DNA of 64,000 nt from Natrinema sp. CBA1119 (GCF_002572525.1 NZ_PDBS01000001.1:682001-746000), one strand, 5' to 3'. Numbered from the stretch's first letter, positions 9,201-17,908 are shown. Made by a program: numbers and translations. Notes: generated by a model not told the origin, from the sequence alone.

Positions 9201-9872
9201 CTCGAGATGATCGACTACCTGCAGGCGGATATGGAGGCGATGGAGCCGGTGAACATGCTCGCGATCGACGAGTACGACGAGGTCCGGAGCGATCTCGAGA
9301 CGCTCGAGGAGGGCAGGGAAACGCTGGTCGAAGAGGCCGACGGCATTCGCGAGCGGATCGAGCAGTACGAGACCCAGAAGAAGCAGACGTTCATGGACGC
9401 CTACGACGCGATCGCCGCCCACTTCACCGAGATCTTCGAGAAGCTGTCGGAGGGGACGGGGACGCTCCACCTCGAGGACGAGGACGATCCGTTCGACGGC
9501 GGGCTGACGATGAAGGCACAGCCGGGGGACAAGCCGATCCAGCGCCTGGACGCGATGTCCGGCGGCGAGAAGTCGCTGACCGCGCTCGCCTTCATCTTCG
9601 CGATCCAGCGGCACAACCCGGCCCCGTTCTACGCGCTCGACGAGGTCGACGCCTTCCTCGACGCCGTCAACGCCGATCGGATCGGCGAGATGGTCGACGA
9701 ACTCTCCGACAAGGCCCAGTTCGTCGTCGTCTCCCACCGGTCGGCGATGCTCGATCGCTCCGAGCGGGCGATCGGTGTGACGATGCAACAGGATAACGTG
9801 AGCGCTGTTACTGGAATCGATCTGAGCGACGGCGGCGACGGCAGCGGGGAGGAGGTGCCGGTCAGTGACTAA
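6282..9872 (+). CDS. smc: Chromosome segregation ATPase SMC
   Basis: This 1196-residue protein is the condensin-type SMC that, with kleisin ScpA, extrudes or holds DNA loops for chromosome compaction and segregation. The N-terminal head has Walker A GPNGSGKSN at residues 31-39. Two long coiled-coil arms flank a hinge at about residues 540-675, rich in glycine at its end (TGGSGGGSRYS). The C-terminal head has the signature MSGGEKS (from residue 1092) and Walker B FYALDEVDAF near residue 1119. Length is normal for the family. It follows DUF7518 and overlaps scpA by 8 nt, so the three probably form one operon. Confidence 0.97.
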   Translation: MYIKAIVLDNFKSFGRKTKIPFYEDFTVVTGPNGSGKSNIIDAVLFALGLARTRGIRAEKLTDLIYNPGHEGEETASGPREATVEVILDNSEGTLDRSQVVNAAGSDDVGDVDEIRIRRRVKETEDNYYSYYYLNDRSVNLSDIQDLLAQAGITPEGYNVVMQGDVTEIINMTPHARREIIDEIAGVAEFDAKKEDAFGELETVQERIDEAELRIEEKRDRLDQLADERREAMRYRRLRREKEEYEGYKKASELEEKRAELASVEREVDDLEDELRELQRELDEREGTVVRLQEDLEDLNADIERKGEDEQLRIKSEIEEIKGDISRLEDKIEASEEAIEEAESKRREAFVQIDRKQETIDDLTDEMREHKLEKASIKSEIQEREAERDELEAEIDAVDTEFDELKTDLAERKEQLEDVKMERNDLQREQDRLLDEARRRSNNISEKAQTIEERREELPELESQRGDLERELEKAERNRANIAEVVDDLKSEKRRLQSDIDELDDEIQAKQQEYAELEANAGESGDSSFGRAVTTILNSGIDGVHGAVAQLGTVPGEYAVACETAAGGRLANVIVDDDVIGQQCIEHLKSRNAGRATFLPLTDMSQRRLPNAPSDPGIVDFAYNLVDFDDEYSGVFSYVLGDTLVVEDIETARSYMGDYRMVTLDGDLVEKSGAMTGGSGGGSRYSFTGGGEGQLERVAKQITELQEERKSLREDSRGVEERLDDARDRKSDAADEVRSIESELEGLEEKREAIETEIESLESDLEELREERESVDERMNEISDDIDAKTATVEELEADISDLERELADSKIPELTDQIEALEAEIDEREDRIQELDNELNELSLEKEYAEDAIEDLHDDIEAAQNRTAEHEDRIDEYEAEIDGKRETLEAKHEAVAELEAELTELKSERSDLKEELSEARTDRDKQQDRVNTVESKLEDAGERASSLEWEIESLESEVGDYDPEDVPDHDTVLEMIDYLQADMEAMEPVNMLAIDEYDEVRSDLETLEEGRETLVEEADGIRERIEQYETQKKQTFMDAYDAIAAHFTEIFEKLSEGTGTLHLEDEDDPFDGGLTMKAQPGDKPIQRLDAMSGGEKSLTALAFIFAIQRHNPAPFYALDEVDAFLDAVNADRIGEMVDELSDKAQFVVVSHRSAMLDRSERAIGVTMQQDNVSAVTGIDLSDGGDGSGEEVPVSD
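9851..9857 (+). promoter_or_regulatory. Shine-Dalgarno sequence supporting the GTG start of scpA
   Basis: GGAGGTG within the last codons of smc lies 7 nt before the GTG at 9865. It matches the 3' end of archaeal 16S rRNA and supports translational coupling of scpA to smc and the GTG start. Confidence 0.6.
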
Positions 9873-10899
9873 TCACGACGACTTTTATACTGATGGGGGG
9901 GACGAGATCCCCCTCGACATCGCGGGCCACGAGGACCGCGAGCGCCCCGGGGACGCGGACTCGAGCACGGACGACGATTCCGACGACGAGAGCCCACCGG
10001 TCGGGGCCGACGGTTCCGTCCTCGAGTTCGCGGACGTCGAAACGGCCACGGAGACGTCCGAAGGCGACGAAAACGGCGAAGAGGAGGAGACGGTCGAGCC
10101 CGTCGAATTGCTCGTTCAGCTCGCGAAGGACGGCGACATCGACCCGTGGGACATCGACATCGTCGCGGTCACCGACAAGTTCCTCGAGGCGATCGACGAG
10201 GTCGACCTGCGAACCTCCGGGCGGGCGCTGTTCTACGCGAGCGTCCTCCTGCGGATGAAAAGCGACGAGCTGTTCGCCACCGACGAGCCCGACGAGGAGG
10301 AGCTCCCGCCGTGGGAAGCGCCCTTCGCCGACGACGGGCCGATGGACCCGGCAGACGATGACGGACGGGAGTATCCGCCGGGATTCGATCCCGTCGAGAA
10401 CCTCGAGGAGGAGATGGAGCGCCGCCTCGAGCGAAAGCACGCCCGCGGGAAGCCGGAGACGCTGGACGAACTGGTCCGCGAGCTTCGGACCGCCGAGCGC
10501 GACACCTGGTGGAAGGAGTCGCGAAGTTACGATACGAGCGACTCGCCGAAGGGGTACGATCGTGGCGTGCAGGAGCTGAACTACCACTCGGGCGACGACT
10601 TCCGGGTCGACGACGAGCCGACCAGCGACGACGTGACCCACACGACCCACGAGGAGGACATTGAGGCGGTCATCGACGACGTCGAGACGGAACTCGAAGA
10701 CCGCTACGAGCGAGGCCGCGACGAGGTGCTGTACGCCGAAATCGACGGTGTCGGCGGGACGCGCGTCATGACCTACCTCGCGCTGCTCTTTCTGGCCCAT
10801 CGGGGGACGGTGACGCTCGAGCAGGACGAACTGTTCGGCGACCTCTGGGTCAAGGAGGCTACAGTGGAGGCGGAGGCAAGCGAAGCGATCGCCGACTGA
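9865..10899 (+). CDS. scpA: Kleisin ScpA, SMC partner
   Basis: The 344-residue protein has an acidic low-complexity N-terminus (about 70 residues) before the ScpA domain: EPVELLVQLAKDGDIDPWDI and TDKFLEAIDEVDLRTSGRAL are the classical kleisin start that binds the SMC neck. A linker (residues 140-240) is followed by a C-terminal winged helix (VGGTRVMTYLALLFLAHRGT) expected to bind the SMC head cap. It starts at GTG inside the 3' end of smc with a good ribosome-binding site. ScpB is not next door, as is usual in Halobacteria. The acidic extension is an adaptation commonly seen in halophiles. Confidence 0.93.
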   Translation: MTNHDDFYTDGGDEIPLDIAGHEDRERPGDADSSTDDDSDDESPPVGADGSVLEFADVETATETSEGDENGEEEETVEPVELLVQLAKDGDIDPWDIDIVAVTDKFLEAIDEVDLRTSGRALFYASVLLRMKSDELFATDEPDEEELPPWEAPFADDGPMDPADDDGREYPPGFDPVENLEEEMERRLERKHARGKPETLDELVRELRTAERDTWWKESRSYDTSDSPKGYDRGVQELNYHSGDDFRVDDEPTSDDVTHTTHEEDIEAVIDDVETELEDRYERGRDEVLYAEIDGVGGTRVMTYLALLFLAHRGTVTLEQDELFGDLWVKEATVEAEASEAIAD

Positions 10900-11239
10900 G
10901 TGTTCTGAACCGGTTCGTTGTTCGGCTCGAGTAGCGCTACGTGACGGTTGTCACAGCGCCACGTCTGCCGGCCGCTCAACTGTCCGCTCGATGAATCGGG
11001 ACGATGATCGGAGACCGGGATAGTCGGGAGCGGTCCGATACGGTCGCCGCATCTGTAGACGCCGTTCGTGCAGGCGATACCGATTTAGCTGAATCACGAG
11101 CGCGCCGTCCACGAGTGACCGTCGGAACCGATCGGCTGTTCCGCAGGTGATGATACCGTGCGTCCGTTCACCGACCGTGAAGGTCGAGAGATATTCCGTC
11201 GAGAGAAGATTTATTCCGCTTCGGCTCGACGCAGTAGCT
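10900..11239. other. Intergenic region, promoter only
   Basis: I find no convincing gene in these 340 nt. A TATA-like TTTATT at 11210-11215 lies 25-30 nt before the ATG at 11240, suggesting a leaderless transcript for the downstream pair. A short GTGAC...GTCAC inverted repeat is near 10940. An in-frame start at 11147 would extend the downstream protein but lies before this promoter. Confidence 0.55.
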
Positions 11240-11815
11240 ATGGACGAACCGAACTCGGAACTGACGGCGAGTGCTGAGGAACGCGCAGAATCGCCGGAGT
11301 TCGATTCGCTGACGCCGACTGCGGAAGTCGTTCACGGTGATCGCACGCGCGACGACTTCTTTGATGCGGTTCTCGGACTGGATAGTCCAGCGACGGTCGG
11401 TGATGTCGCCGAGTACGCCGGTCACGGGGTAGACGCGGCACGGGAGTACTTGGAGTGGTTCCACCGGATGGGAATCGTCACACGGGTCACCGAGTCGCCA
11501 GCGACGTATGAGCGGAATCAGGAGTACCTGAACTGGCGGCGCGTCCAGCGACTCCGGGATCGACACACGACTGATGAACTCCTGGACTACCTGGCCGCGG
11601 AGACGGAGCGCGACGAGGAGTACGGTGAGATGTTCAAGGTCGACTCCCCGAACGCGGTTTCGATCGCCGCTCGCGCCTCGGAGACCGGTCGCTCGGTCGA
11701 GGAGGTCTGGGAAGACGTTTCCGCGTGGAAGACGACTCGTCGTCGGATCAGCCTTCTCGAGCGGGCGTTGACGACTGATTCCGGCGATTCAGCTACGGAA
11801 CGAACCGCCGTATGA
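11240..11815 (+). CDS. Winged-helix regulator, DUF7342-like; probable antitoxin of a TumE-type pair
   Basis: The 191-residue product begins MDEPNSELTASAEERAE and has a helix-turn-helix at about residues 40-95 (RTRDDFFDAVLGLDSPATVG ... AREYLEWFHRMGIVTRV), followed by a helical region NRRVQRL-like that resembles the haloarchaeal DUF7342 family of putative regulators. Its stop codon overlaps the ATG of the next gene (ATGA), so the two are translationally coupled. Coupling with a TumE-like protein suggests it neutralises and autoregulates that partner, as antitoxins do; this is inference. The start fits the TATA-like element at 11210. A plain transcriptional regulator is the alternative. Confidence 0.75.
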   Translation: MDEPNSELTASAEERAESPEFDSLTPTAEVVHGDRTRDDFFDAVLGLDSPATVGDVAEYAGHGVDAAREYLEWFHRMGIVTRVTESPATYERNQEYLNWRRVQRLRDRHTTDELLDYLAAETERDEEYGEMFKVDSPNAVSIAARASETGRSVEEVWEDVSAWKTTRRRISLLERALTTDSGDSATERTAV

Positions 11816-12261
11816 CCGACCGAAACGACGGGATGGGAACACCTGAAGACAGCGGCGGAGCACCGGTTGATTTCGACCGGCTCGAGGTCATCGCGGAACG
11901 GTTGTCTACTGACGAACGATTCGACGAGATTAGGGTACAGCCGTCGTTCGCACCGGATCGGGTGGTGGGCGTATACGATTCCAGTTTCTACCCGCGCAGC
12001 GTTCACACGGCCCGCCTGGAGATCGTGTGGTTCGAGAACGGGGACTGTTCGCTTCAGTACCACGAAACGCATGACGAGGGAACGTTCGATCATCGGTGGG
12101 ATCGACATCCGTCCGACCACAACGCACGTGACCACGTGCACCCAGGTCCCGACGCGCCGACACCGGGGACCGACTCGTCACACCCGCCAGATTGGCGCGA
12201 TATCCTCTCGATGGTACTCGCGGAAATCGAAGACCGGCAACGAGCGTTCTGGGTCGAGTGA
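11812..12261 (+). CDS. TumE-like (DUF6516) protein; putative toxin of a toxin-antitoxin pair
   Basis: The 149-residue protein contains YDSSFYPRSVHTARLEIVWF, then SLQYHETHDEGTFDHRWDRH and SDHNARDHVHPGPD, a pattern of an arginine, aromatic and paired histidines that I recognise from the TumE/DUF6516 toxin family, ending in a conserved helix DILSMVLAEIEDRQRAFWVE. The family is described as the toxin of TumE-TumA modules; its molecular target is not established by anything visible here. It overlaps the upstream wHTH gene by 4 nt, matching antitoxin-first order. Full length, no frameshift. The next gene is 160 nt away with its own orientation-matched promoter region. Confidence 0.72.
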   Translation: MTDRNDGMGTPEDSGGAPVDFDRLEVIAERLSTDERFDEIRVQPSFAPDRVVGVYDSSFYPRSVHTARLEIVWFENGDCSLQYHETHDEGTFDHRWDRHPSDHNARDHVHPGPDAPTPGTDSSHPPDWRDILSMVLAEIEDRQRAFWVE

Positions 12262-12421
12262 GTGAAAGAGCGTCAGTTCGTGACTTCGACGGTTCGTACC
12301 CCATTGAACGCCGGATATTCGATACCGCGCTCGGCTATCGACCGGCAGTCGTACTGACTCCCGATTCGGTCTCCTCGAGCGCCCACAAGCGTTTAGCCCG
12401 CACCGGCGAAACCTCGAGTCG

Positions 12422-13081
12422 ATGACGAGGCCGGACGATGTCCTCTTTCGGAGTCGCGTCGAGACGTTCGCGCTGGTTCGGAAGCTGCTGCCAATCGCCC
12501 TCCTCGCGGGGGCCCTGGTCGGGCCGCTGTACCGGTTCGAGCCGACGGTCGCGATGTGGATTTCTGCCGTGAGTTTCCTGGTGGTCCTTGTCGGTCTCCT
12601 CCTCGTAAGCCGCCTCCCGCTGTATCCGGCTCACACCTTCGGGATCGAGTACCGATTCGAGGAGGAGCCGTTCGACACCGGTCGGCGACAGTGCGTCCGC
12701 TGTGGCGTGCTGGCCGAATCCGGCACGCACCGCCGCTACGCTCGACAGATCGTCGTCCTCGGCGTGCCGCTTCACACCCTCGAGTGGGGGAGCAACGACT
12801 TCTGTGGCGACTGCGTCGCGCTCGGGGACGCCATCGACTCGCGTCCCGAGGCCGAGCGAACCGCGGTACCGGATCCGTCGCCGACCCAATCGACGGCGCG
12901 TGAACCGGGCCGAAGTCGAAATGCAGAACAGGAACGGGAACGGGAACGAGAACGAGCAACGGGATCGCCGTCAGGCGACGGGATGCGGTCGGACGAAGAA
13001 CCGCCGCGCCTCGAGCGGGCCCAGCGCATCGACCGAAGCGACGAGACGACCGCGCTGGAGCTCAGGCGCGCGTTCGACTAG
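12422..13081 (+). CDS. Two-helix membrane protein with zinc-binding cysteine pairs, function unknown
   Basis: This 219-residue protein has two membrane segments (about residues 20-38 and 42-62), then a cytoplasmic domain with CVRCG and, 45 residues later, CGDC, a likely zinc site. The C-terminal third is charged and disordered, including an Arg-Glu run (EQERERERERA) encoded by a hexanucleotide repeat near 12931-12957. I do not recognise a characterised family. It converges with mtnP, whose stop lies 3 nt beyond its own. No functional inference beyond membrane location is justified. Confidence 0.8.
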   Translation: MTRPDDVLFRSRVETFALVRKLLPIALLAGALVGPLYRFEPTVAMWISAVSFLVVLVGLLLVSRLPLYPAHTFGIEYRFEEEPFDTGRRQCVRCGVLAESGTHRRYARQIVVLGVPLHTLEWGSNDFCGDCVALGDAIDSRPEAERTAVPDPSPTQSTAREPGRSRNAEQERERERERATGSPSGDGMRSDEEPPRLERAQRIDRSDETTALELRRAFD

Positions 13082-13083
13082 AC

Positions 13084-13944
13084 TCACTCGAGGTAGTCGC
13101 CGGCCAGCAGGTAGACGCGCTCGAGCGTCTCTTCGGGGATCGCCTCCTGTGGCGTGTTGATCGTCCCCTCGAGGGCACTCCAGGCCTCGCTCTCGAAGTC
13201 CTCGGGCATCGTTCGGATGGCGCGTTCGACGACTGCGTTGATCGCGTCCTGATTGGCCGCGGCGTTCTCGAGGACCTCCTCGAGGGTGACCTCGCTGTCT
13301 TGCTTCCAGACGTCGTAATCGGTGACGCCGGCGACGGTGGCGTAGCTCAGCTCGGCCTCGCGGGCGAGTTTGGCCTCCGGGATGGCGGTCATACCGACGA
13401 TGTCCCAGCCCTGGTCGCGGTAGAACTCGCTCTCGGCCCGGGTAGAGTACTGCGGGCCTTCGATGCAGACGTACGTGCCGTCTTCCTGGGTTTTCGTTCC
13501 GCCGTCGGTCGCTTCCCGTGCCGATTCCGCGAGGTGGGAGACCAGTTCGGGACAGTACGGATCGGCAAAGCCCATGTGGACGACCATGCCGTCGCCGAAG
13601 AAGGTGGGCGTGCGGTGTTTGGTTCGGTCGAAGATCTGGTCGGGAATAACCAGCGTTCGCGGCGGCAGGTCCTCGCGCAGGCTCCCGACCGCGTTCGTGG
13701 CGATGACACGGTCGACGCCGACCGATTTGAGCGCGTAGATGTTCGCCCGATAGGCCGCGTCGGTCGGCGGATGCTGATGGTTCTCGCCGTGACGCGGGAG
13801 GAACGCGACGTCTCGCCCAGCGAGTTCACCGCGGGTGACCGCCTCGCTCGGCTCGCCGTACGGTGTCGAGATTTCCTCTTTGCGGGTGTTCTCGAGTGGC
13901 AGTGCGTCGTAGATGCCGCTGCCGCCGATTACGCCGATCGTCAT
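13084..13944 (-). CDS. mtnP: S-methyl-5'-thioadenosine phosphorylase
   Basis: The 286-residue enzyme opens with MTIGVIGGSGIYDALPLE and has the MTAP/PNP-family phosphate and purine motifs FLPRHGENHQHPPT, ATNAVGSLREDL and GMTAIPEAKLAREAELSYA. It cleaves methylthioadenosine with phosphate to adenine and 5-methylthioribose-1-phosphate, recycling the by-product of polyamine and other SAM-dependent reactions. Length is typical for archaeal MTAP. It is a single gene on the minus strand, diverging from the MATE gene. Inosine-preferring MTAP II homologues are similar, so exact purine preference is uncertain. Confidence 0.93.
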   Translation of the reverse strand: MTIGVIGGSGIYDALPLENTRKEEISTPYGEPSEAVTRGELAGRDVAFLPRHGENHQHPPTDAAYRANIYALKSVGVDRVIATNAVGSLREDLPPRTLVIPDQIFDRTKHRTPTFFGDGMVVHMGFADPYCPELVSHLAESAREATDGGTKTQEDGTYVCIEGPQYSTRAESEFYRDQGWDIVGMTAIPEAKLAREAELSYATVAGVTDYDVWKQDSEVTLEEVLENAAANQDAINAVVERAIRTMPEDFESEAWSALEGTINTPQEAIPEETLERVYLLAGDYLE

Positions 13945-14091
13945 GGCGAGAGATGGGCCGAGCAGAACCGTAAACGGACTGGTTCCTCCCGGGCTCGTCG
14001 CGAAGCGGTGATCCGTGCCGGTAGTCGAAACTGATGGCTGTCGCTACCACGGCTCACGAGAACCCAAGTAGCGCCGCCGTCATGTTTCGCT

Positions 14092-15546
14092 ATGGTTGCG
14101 GAATCGGACGATGGAACGCTCACGGACGGCCCTCTCGTTCGACCGATGATCCGGCTCGCGTGGCCGCTCGTGGTCATTCAGCTGTTACAGGTCGCCTACA
14201 ACGTGGGCGACACCTTCTGGCTGGGGGCGCTCTCGCCCGACGCGGTGGGGGCCGTGAGCCTCGCGTTTCCGATCCTCTTCTTGCTGATCGCGATCGGCGG
14301 CGGCTTCACGACGGCCGGCGCGATCCTGATCGCCCAGCACACCGGCGCGAAAAGCGGCGACGCCGGACTGATCGCCGGCCAGACGCTGTCGTTCGTCTCG
14401 CTGGTCGCTGTCGGACTGAGTACGCTGGGCTTTTTCGCCACGGGGCCGCTCCTCGCCGCCCTGCCCGCCGACGCCGCGACGCAAGCCGAGATCATCCCGC
14501 TCGCGGCCGGCTACCTCCGGATCTTCTTCCTCGGGCTTCCCTTCCTGTTTGGCTTTTTCGTCTTCGTCGCGCTCATGCGCGGCTACGGCACCACTCGAGC
14601 GCCGATGCGCGTGATGCTCGTCAGCGTCGTCCTCAATCTCGCGCTCGATCCGCTGTTCATCTTCGGCGTCGGTCCGTTCCCCCGCCTCGAGGTCGAGGGA
14701 GCCGCCGTCGCGACCCTCATCTCGCGGGGGCTCGCGACGGCGATCGGCTTCTACTTGCTGTACTACACCGACGTGGGTCCGGACATCCAGCCGAGCCACC
14801 TCCGGCCGCGATGGGAGTACGTCGCGAAGATCACCCGCTTGGGGGTCCCGACGGCGCTCGAGCAGTCGATGACGGCCCTGGCCCTGGTCGCGATGACGGC
14901 GATCGTCGTGACCTTCCCGCCGGCGGTCGTCGCGGCCTACGGCCTGGGAAATCGACTGATCTCGCTGGCCTTTCTGCCGGCGCTGGGATTGGGACAGGCG
15001 ACTGACTCGATCGTCGGCCAGAATCTGGGTGCGGGGAACCCCGATCGGGCGGCGAGGGCGGTCCGGATCGCCGCGAGCGTGATCGGCGCGGTCATGTTCA
15101 CGGCCAGTATATTCGCGTTCCTCTTTCCGGAGCCGTTCGTTTCGGTGTTCGTCACCGCCGACGCGGCGGGGAAAGCGGCGACGATCGACTACGGCGTGAC
15201 CTACCTCCGGTTCGCCGCGGTCGGCTTCGCCTTCATGGGCGTCCTACAGGTCGTCCAGGGCGCGTTCCGCGGGGCCGGCAACACGAAGACGGCGCTCGCG
15301 TTCGCCGTGCTCGGGCTCTGGATCGTGCGCGTCCCCGTTACCGCCTACCTAGTCTTCGTCGCCGACTGGGGACCGACCGGTATCTGGACGGGCGTCGTAA
15401 TCGGCGATATCGTCGGTGCGATCGCCGCCGTCGCGTGGTTTTCGCGCGGCACGTGGAAGGGCGCGCTGGTCGATGGGGACGACGAAACCGAGGGATCGAC
15501 TGAGGGGGCGACGAAAACGGCGGATACCGAGTCCACGTCGGAGTGA
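14092..15546 (+). CDS. MATE family multidrug or metabolite exporter
   Basis: The 484-residue protein has about twelve membrane helices arranged as two similar halves. The first helix contains PLVVIQLLQVAYNVGDTFWL and the second-half counterpart is GVPTALEQSMTALALVAMTA, matching the MATE duplication. MATE proteins expel organic cations, drugs or metabolites using sodium or proton gradients; in a halophile sodium coupling is plausible. The C-terminus ends in an acidic Thr/Glu tail. It stands alone, divergent from mtnP and convergent with the phosphoribosyltransferase. Substrate cannot be deduced. Confidence 0.92.
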   Translation: MVAESDDGTLTDGPLVRPMIRLAWPLVVIQLLQVAYNVGDTFWLGALSPDAVGAVSLAFPILFLLIAIGGGFTTAGAILIAQHTGAKSGDAGLIAGQTLSFVSLVAVGLSTLGFFATGPLLAALPADAATQAEIIPLAAGYLRIFFLGLPFLFGFFVFVALMRGYGTTRAPMRVMLVSVVLNLALDPLFIFGVGPFPRLEVEGAAVATLISRGLATAIGFYLLYYTDVGPDIQPSHLRPRWEYVAKITRLGVPTALEQSMTALALVAMTAIVVTFPPAVVAAYGLGNRLISLAFLPALGLGQATDSIVGQNLGAGNPDRAARAVRIAASVIGAVMFTASIFAFLFPEPFVSVFVTADAAGKAATIDYGVTYLRFAAVGFAFMGVLQVVQGAFRGAGNTKTALAFAVLGLWIVRVPVTAYLVFVADWGPTGIWTGVVIGDIVGAIAAVAWFSRGTWKGALVDGDDETEGSTEGATKTADTESTSE

Positions 15547-15598
15547 CAAGCGGATGGGGAGACGAGGAGCTACCTCGAGCGGAGAACGAGTCGGACGG

Positions 15599-16297
15599 TC
15601 AGTTCTCGACGAGCGCCCACTCGTCCGAATCGGCCGACTCGAGCACCTCGCGGCGTTCCATCTCGCTGAGGACTTCCGACAGCCGGTCGGGCTGGGCGAT
15701 TTCCATCTCGATGCGCTCGATACCGTGGTGTTCGGTGAGGAAGTGACGGATCTCGTCGTTCGTGAAGCTCTCTTGGTCGGCCTTCTCCATCGCACTGGTG
15801 ATCAGGTCCACCATGTCCTCGATGAAGTTCCACGGGTAGACGACCCAGGTCCACTCCTCGAGGCGTTCGCCGACGTAGTCGGGCTGGAACTCGCTGGTGC
15901 CGAGCAGCTGGAGGGTCGCGGTGCGGACCTCGCCGGCGTCGCGGTCGTCGACGTACTCGTATGCGCGCTCGATCGAGCCGCCGGTGTCGGCGATGTCGTC
16001 GATGATGAGGACGTCCTTGCCCTCGACGCTGCCCTCGGGCATCGGGTAGCGAACGGTCGGCTCGCCGGTCTTCTCGGCGGCGCCGACGTAGTGTTCCATC
16101 TTCAGGCTCGTCAGGTCGTTCAGTCCGAGGAAGTCACAGAGACACCGCCCCGCGAACCAGCCGCCCCGGGCCAGCGCGACGACGACGTCCGGCTCGAACG
16201 CGTCGTCGCGCACGTCGTCGGCGACATCCCGACACAGGCCGTAAATATACTCCCAGTTGGTTATCGTACAGTCGAAATCGTCCGGTAGGTCGGACAT
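15599..16297 (-). CDS. Phosphoribosyltransferase (COG2236-like)
   Basis: The 232-residue protein starts MSDLPDDFDCTITNWEYIYG and has the PRPP-binding motif DVLIIDDIADTGGS at about residues 98-111, plus an upstream flexible part (ALARGGWFAGRCLCDFLG) typical of type I phosphoribosyltransferases. It should transfer phosphoribose to a nucleobase, probably guanine or xanthine as in archaeal homologues, or act as a regulator. The ending is a helical domain (NDEIRHFLTEHHGIERIEME) not needed for catalysis. ATG 16297 is chosen because the region upstream lacks conservation-like composition. It diverges from thiC. Confidence 0.88.
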   Translation of the reverse strand: MSDLPDDFDCTITNWEYIYGLCRDVADDVRDDAFEPDVVVALARGGWFAGRCLCDFLGLNDLTSLKMEHYVGAAEKTGEPTVRYPMPEGSVEGKDVLIIDDIADTGGSIERAYEYVDDRDAGEVRTATLQLLGTSEFQPDYVGERLEEWTWVVYPWNFIEDMVDLITSAMEKADQESFTNDEIRHFLTEHHGIERIEMEIAQPDRLSEVLSEMERREVLESADSDEWALVEN

Positions 16298-16430
16298 CTG
16301 ATGGCCACCTACCCGGTCTCTCGAGCGCGGCCCCCTTAAGTCGGCTGAAACGATTCGCACACCTCGAGCGAGGGGAGCAAGTCCTCGTCCAGCGAACTCG
16401 CCGTCACTGGCGAGGGACCGGCATCCGGCA

Positions 16431-16440
16431 ATTTATAATC
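16431..16440 (+). promoter_or_regulatory. TATA-box promoter of thiC
   Basis: ATTTATAATC lies about 25-30 nt before the thiC ATG, so transcription should begin close to the start codon with almost no leader. That leaves no room for a TPP riboswitch; control by a DNA-binding thiamine regulator is more likely. Confidence 0.55.
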
Positions 16441-16462
16441 AAGTAGTACAACCTAGTTATCG

Positions 16463-17908
16463 ATGCCGCAGACACAGATTCAAGCCGCCCGCGAGGGGAC
16501 GGTGACGCCCGAGATGGAACGCGTCGCCGAACGAGAGAACCGCGATCCGGCGTTCGTCCGCGAGCAGGTCGCCGAGGGACAGGCCGTCGTTCCGGCGAAC
16601 GTCAACCACGACGCGCTCGACGCGATGATCATCGGCCGCGAGTTCGCGACGAAAGTCAACGCCAACATCGGCAACAGCGAGACGACCAGCGACCTCGAGA
16701 CGGAACTCGAGAAGCTCCACACCGCGGTCCACTACGGCGCGGATACGGTGATGGATCTGGGTACCGGGAGCGATCTCGACGAGATCCGAGAAGCCCACGT
16801 CGAGCACTCGCCGGTCCCGATCGGGACGGTGCCGCTGTACGAAGCGGTCAAGCAGGCCGGGAGCCCCGAAGATGTGACGAAAGAACTGCTGCTCGAGATC
16901 ATCGCAAAGCAGGCCGAGCAGGGCGTCGACTACATGACGATCCACGCGGGAATTCTCGCAGAGCACCTGCCGCTGACCGACGGGCGGAAGACGGGAATCG
17001 TCTCGCGGGGCGGCTCGATCATGGCCAAGTGGATGGAAGAGAACGGCGAGCAGAACCCGCTGTACCAGATATTCCCGGAGATCTGCGAGATATTCGCCGA
17101 GCACGACGTTACCTTCAGCCTCGGGGACAGCCTGCGCCCCGGCTGTCTGGCCGACGCCTGCGACGAAGCCCAGTACGCCGAACTCGACACGCTGGGCGAA
17201 CTCACTCGCATCGGCTGGGACCGCGGCGTCCAGGTGATGGTCGAAGGGCCGGGCCACGTTCCGATGCACAGAGTTGCAGAGAACGTCGAGCGCCAGCAGG
17301 AAGTCTGCGACGGCGCGCCCTTCTACGTGCTCGGGCCGCTCGTCACTGATATCGCGCCGGGCTACGACCACATCACCAGTGCCATCGGAGCCGCGATGGC
17401 TGCCCAGGCCGGTGCCGCGATGTTGTGTTACGTCACCCCGAAGGAACACCTCGGCCTCCCCGAGGAGGAAGACGTCCGCGACGGTCTCGCGGCTTACCGG
17501 ATCGCCGCCCACGCCGGCGACGTGGGGAACGAACGCCCCGGCGCTCGCGACTGGGACGACGCCCTCTCGGAGGCCCGCTACGAGTTCGAGTGGCGCGAGC
17601 AGTTCGACCTCGCGCTCGATCCCGACCGCGCCCGGTCGTTCCACGATCAGACGCTCCCCGAGGATAACTACAAAGAAGCCCGATTCTGCTCGATGTGCGG
17701 CGCGGAGTTCTGCTCGATGCGGATCGATCAAGATGCGAGGGAAGGCGGCGAGATGACGGCCATCGAGGGGAACGAGCGGACGGACCTCGAGTCCTCGCCC
17801 GCTGCGGACGTGAACCGGCCGCCCGTGGGGACCCACGAGTCCGGCGACCTGCCGCCGATGGCCGACCACGAGCACGGCGGTCCACTCGAGGAAGCGAGCG
17901 ACGATTGA
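16463..17908 (+). CDS. thiC: Phosphomethylpyrimidine synthase ThiC
   Basis: The 481-residue radical-SAM enzyme converts aminoimidazole ribotide to hydroxymethylpyrimidine phosphate in thiamine biosynthesis. Diagnostic stretches include [55 protein letters not shown] and the C-terminal [4Fe-4S] motif CSMCGAEFC with Cys409, Cys412 and Cys417. A disordered acidic tail of about 60 residues follows the cluster motif, longer than in most bacterial homologues. The TATA element at 16431 suggests a leaderless transcript. No other thiamine genes are adjacent. Confidence 0.96.
   Translation: MPQTQIQAAREGTVTPEMERVAERENRDPAFVREQVAEGQAVVPANVNHDALDAMIIGREFATKVNANIGNSETTSDLETELEKLHTAVHYGADTVMDLGTGSDLDEIREAHVEHSPVPIGTVPLYEAVKQAGSPEDVTKELLLEIIAKQAEQGVDYMTIHAGILAEHLPLTDGRKTGIVSRGGSIMAKWMEENGEQNPLYQIFPEICEIFAEHDVTFSLGDSLRPGCLADACDEAQYAELDTLGELTRIGWDRGVQVMVEGPGHVPMHRVAENVERQQEVCDGAPFYVLGPLVTDIAPGYDHITSAIGAAMAAQAGAAMLCYVTPKEHLGLPEEEDVRDGLAAYRIAAHAGDVGNERPGARDWDDALSEARYEFEWREQFDLALDPDRARSFHDQTLPEDNYKEARFCSMCGAEFCSMRIDQDAREGGEMTAIEGNERTDLESSPAADVNRPPVGTHESGDLPPMADHEHGGPLEEASDD

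Noticed and set aside
12931-12957. Hexanucleotide repeat GGAACG/GAACGA
   Set aside because: It encodes an Arg-Glu run inside a real gene; slippage may occur, but it is a short coding simple repeat and not a separate element.
16298-16462. Possible TPP riboswitch upstream of thiC
   Set aside because: The TATA-like box at 16431 lies only about 25 nt before the start, leaving no leader, and the conserved thiamine-box (CUGAGA) is absent.
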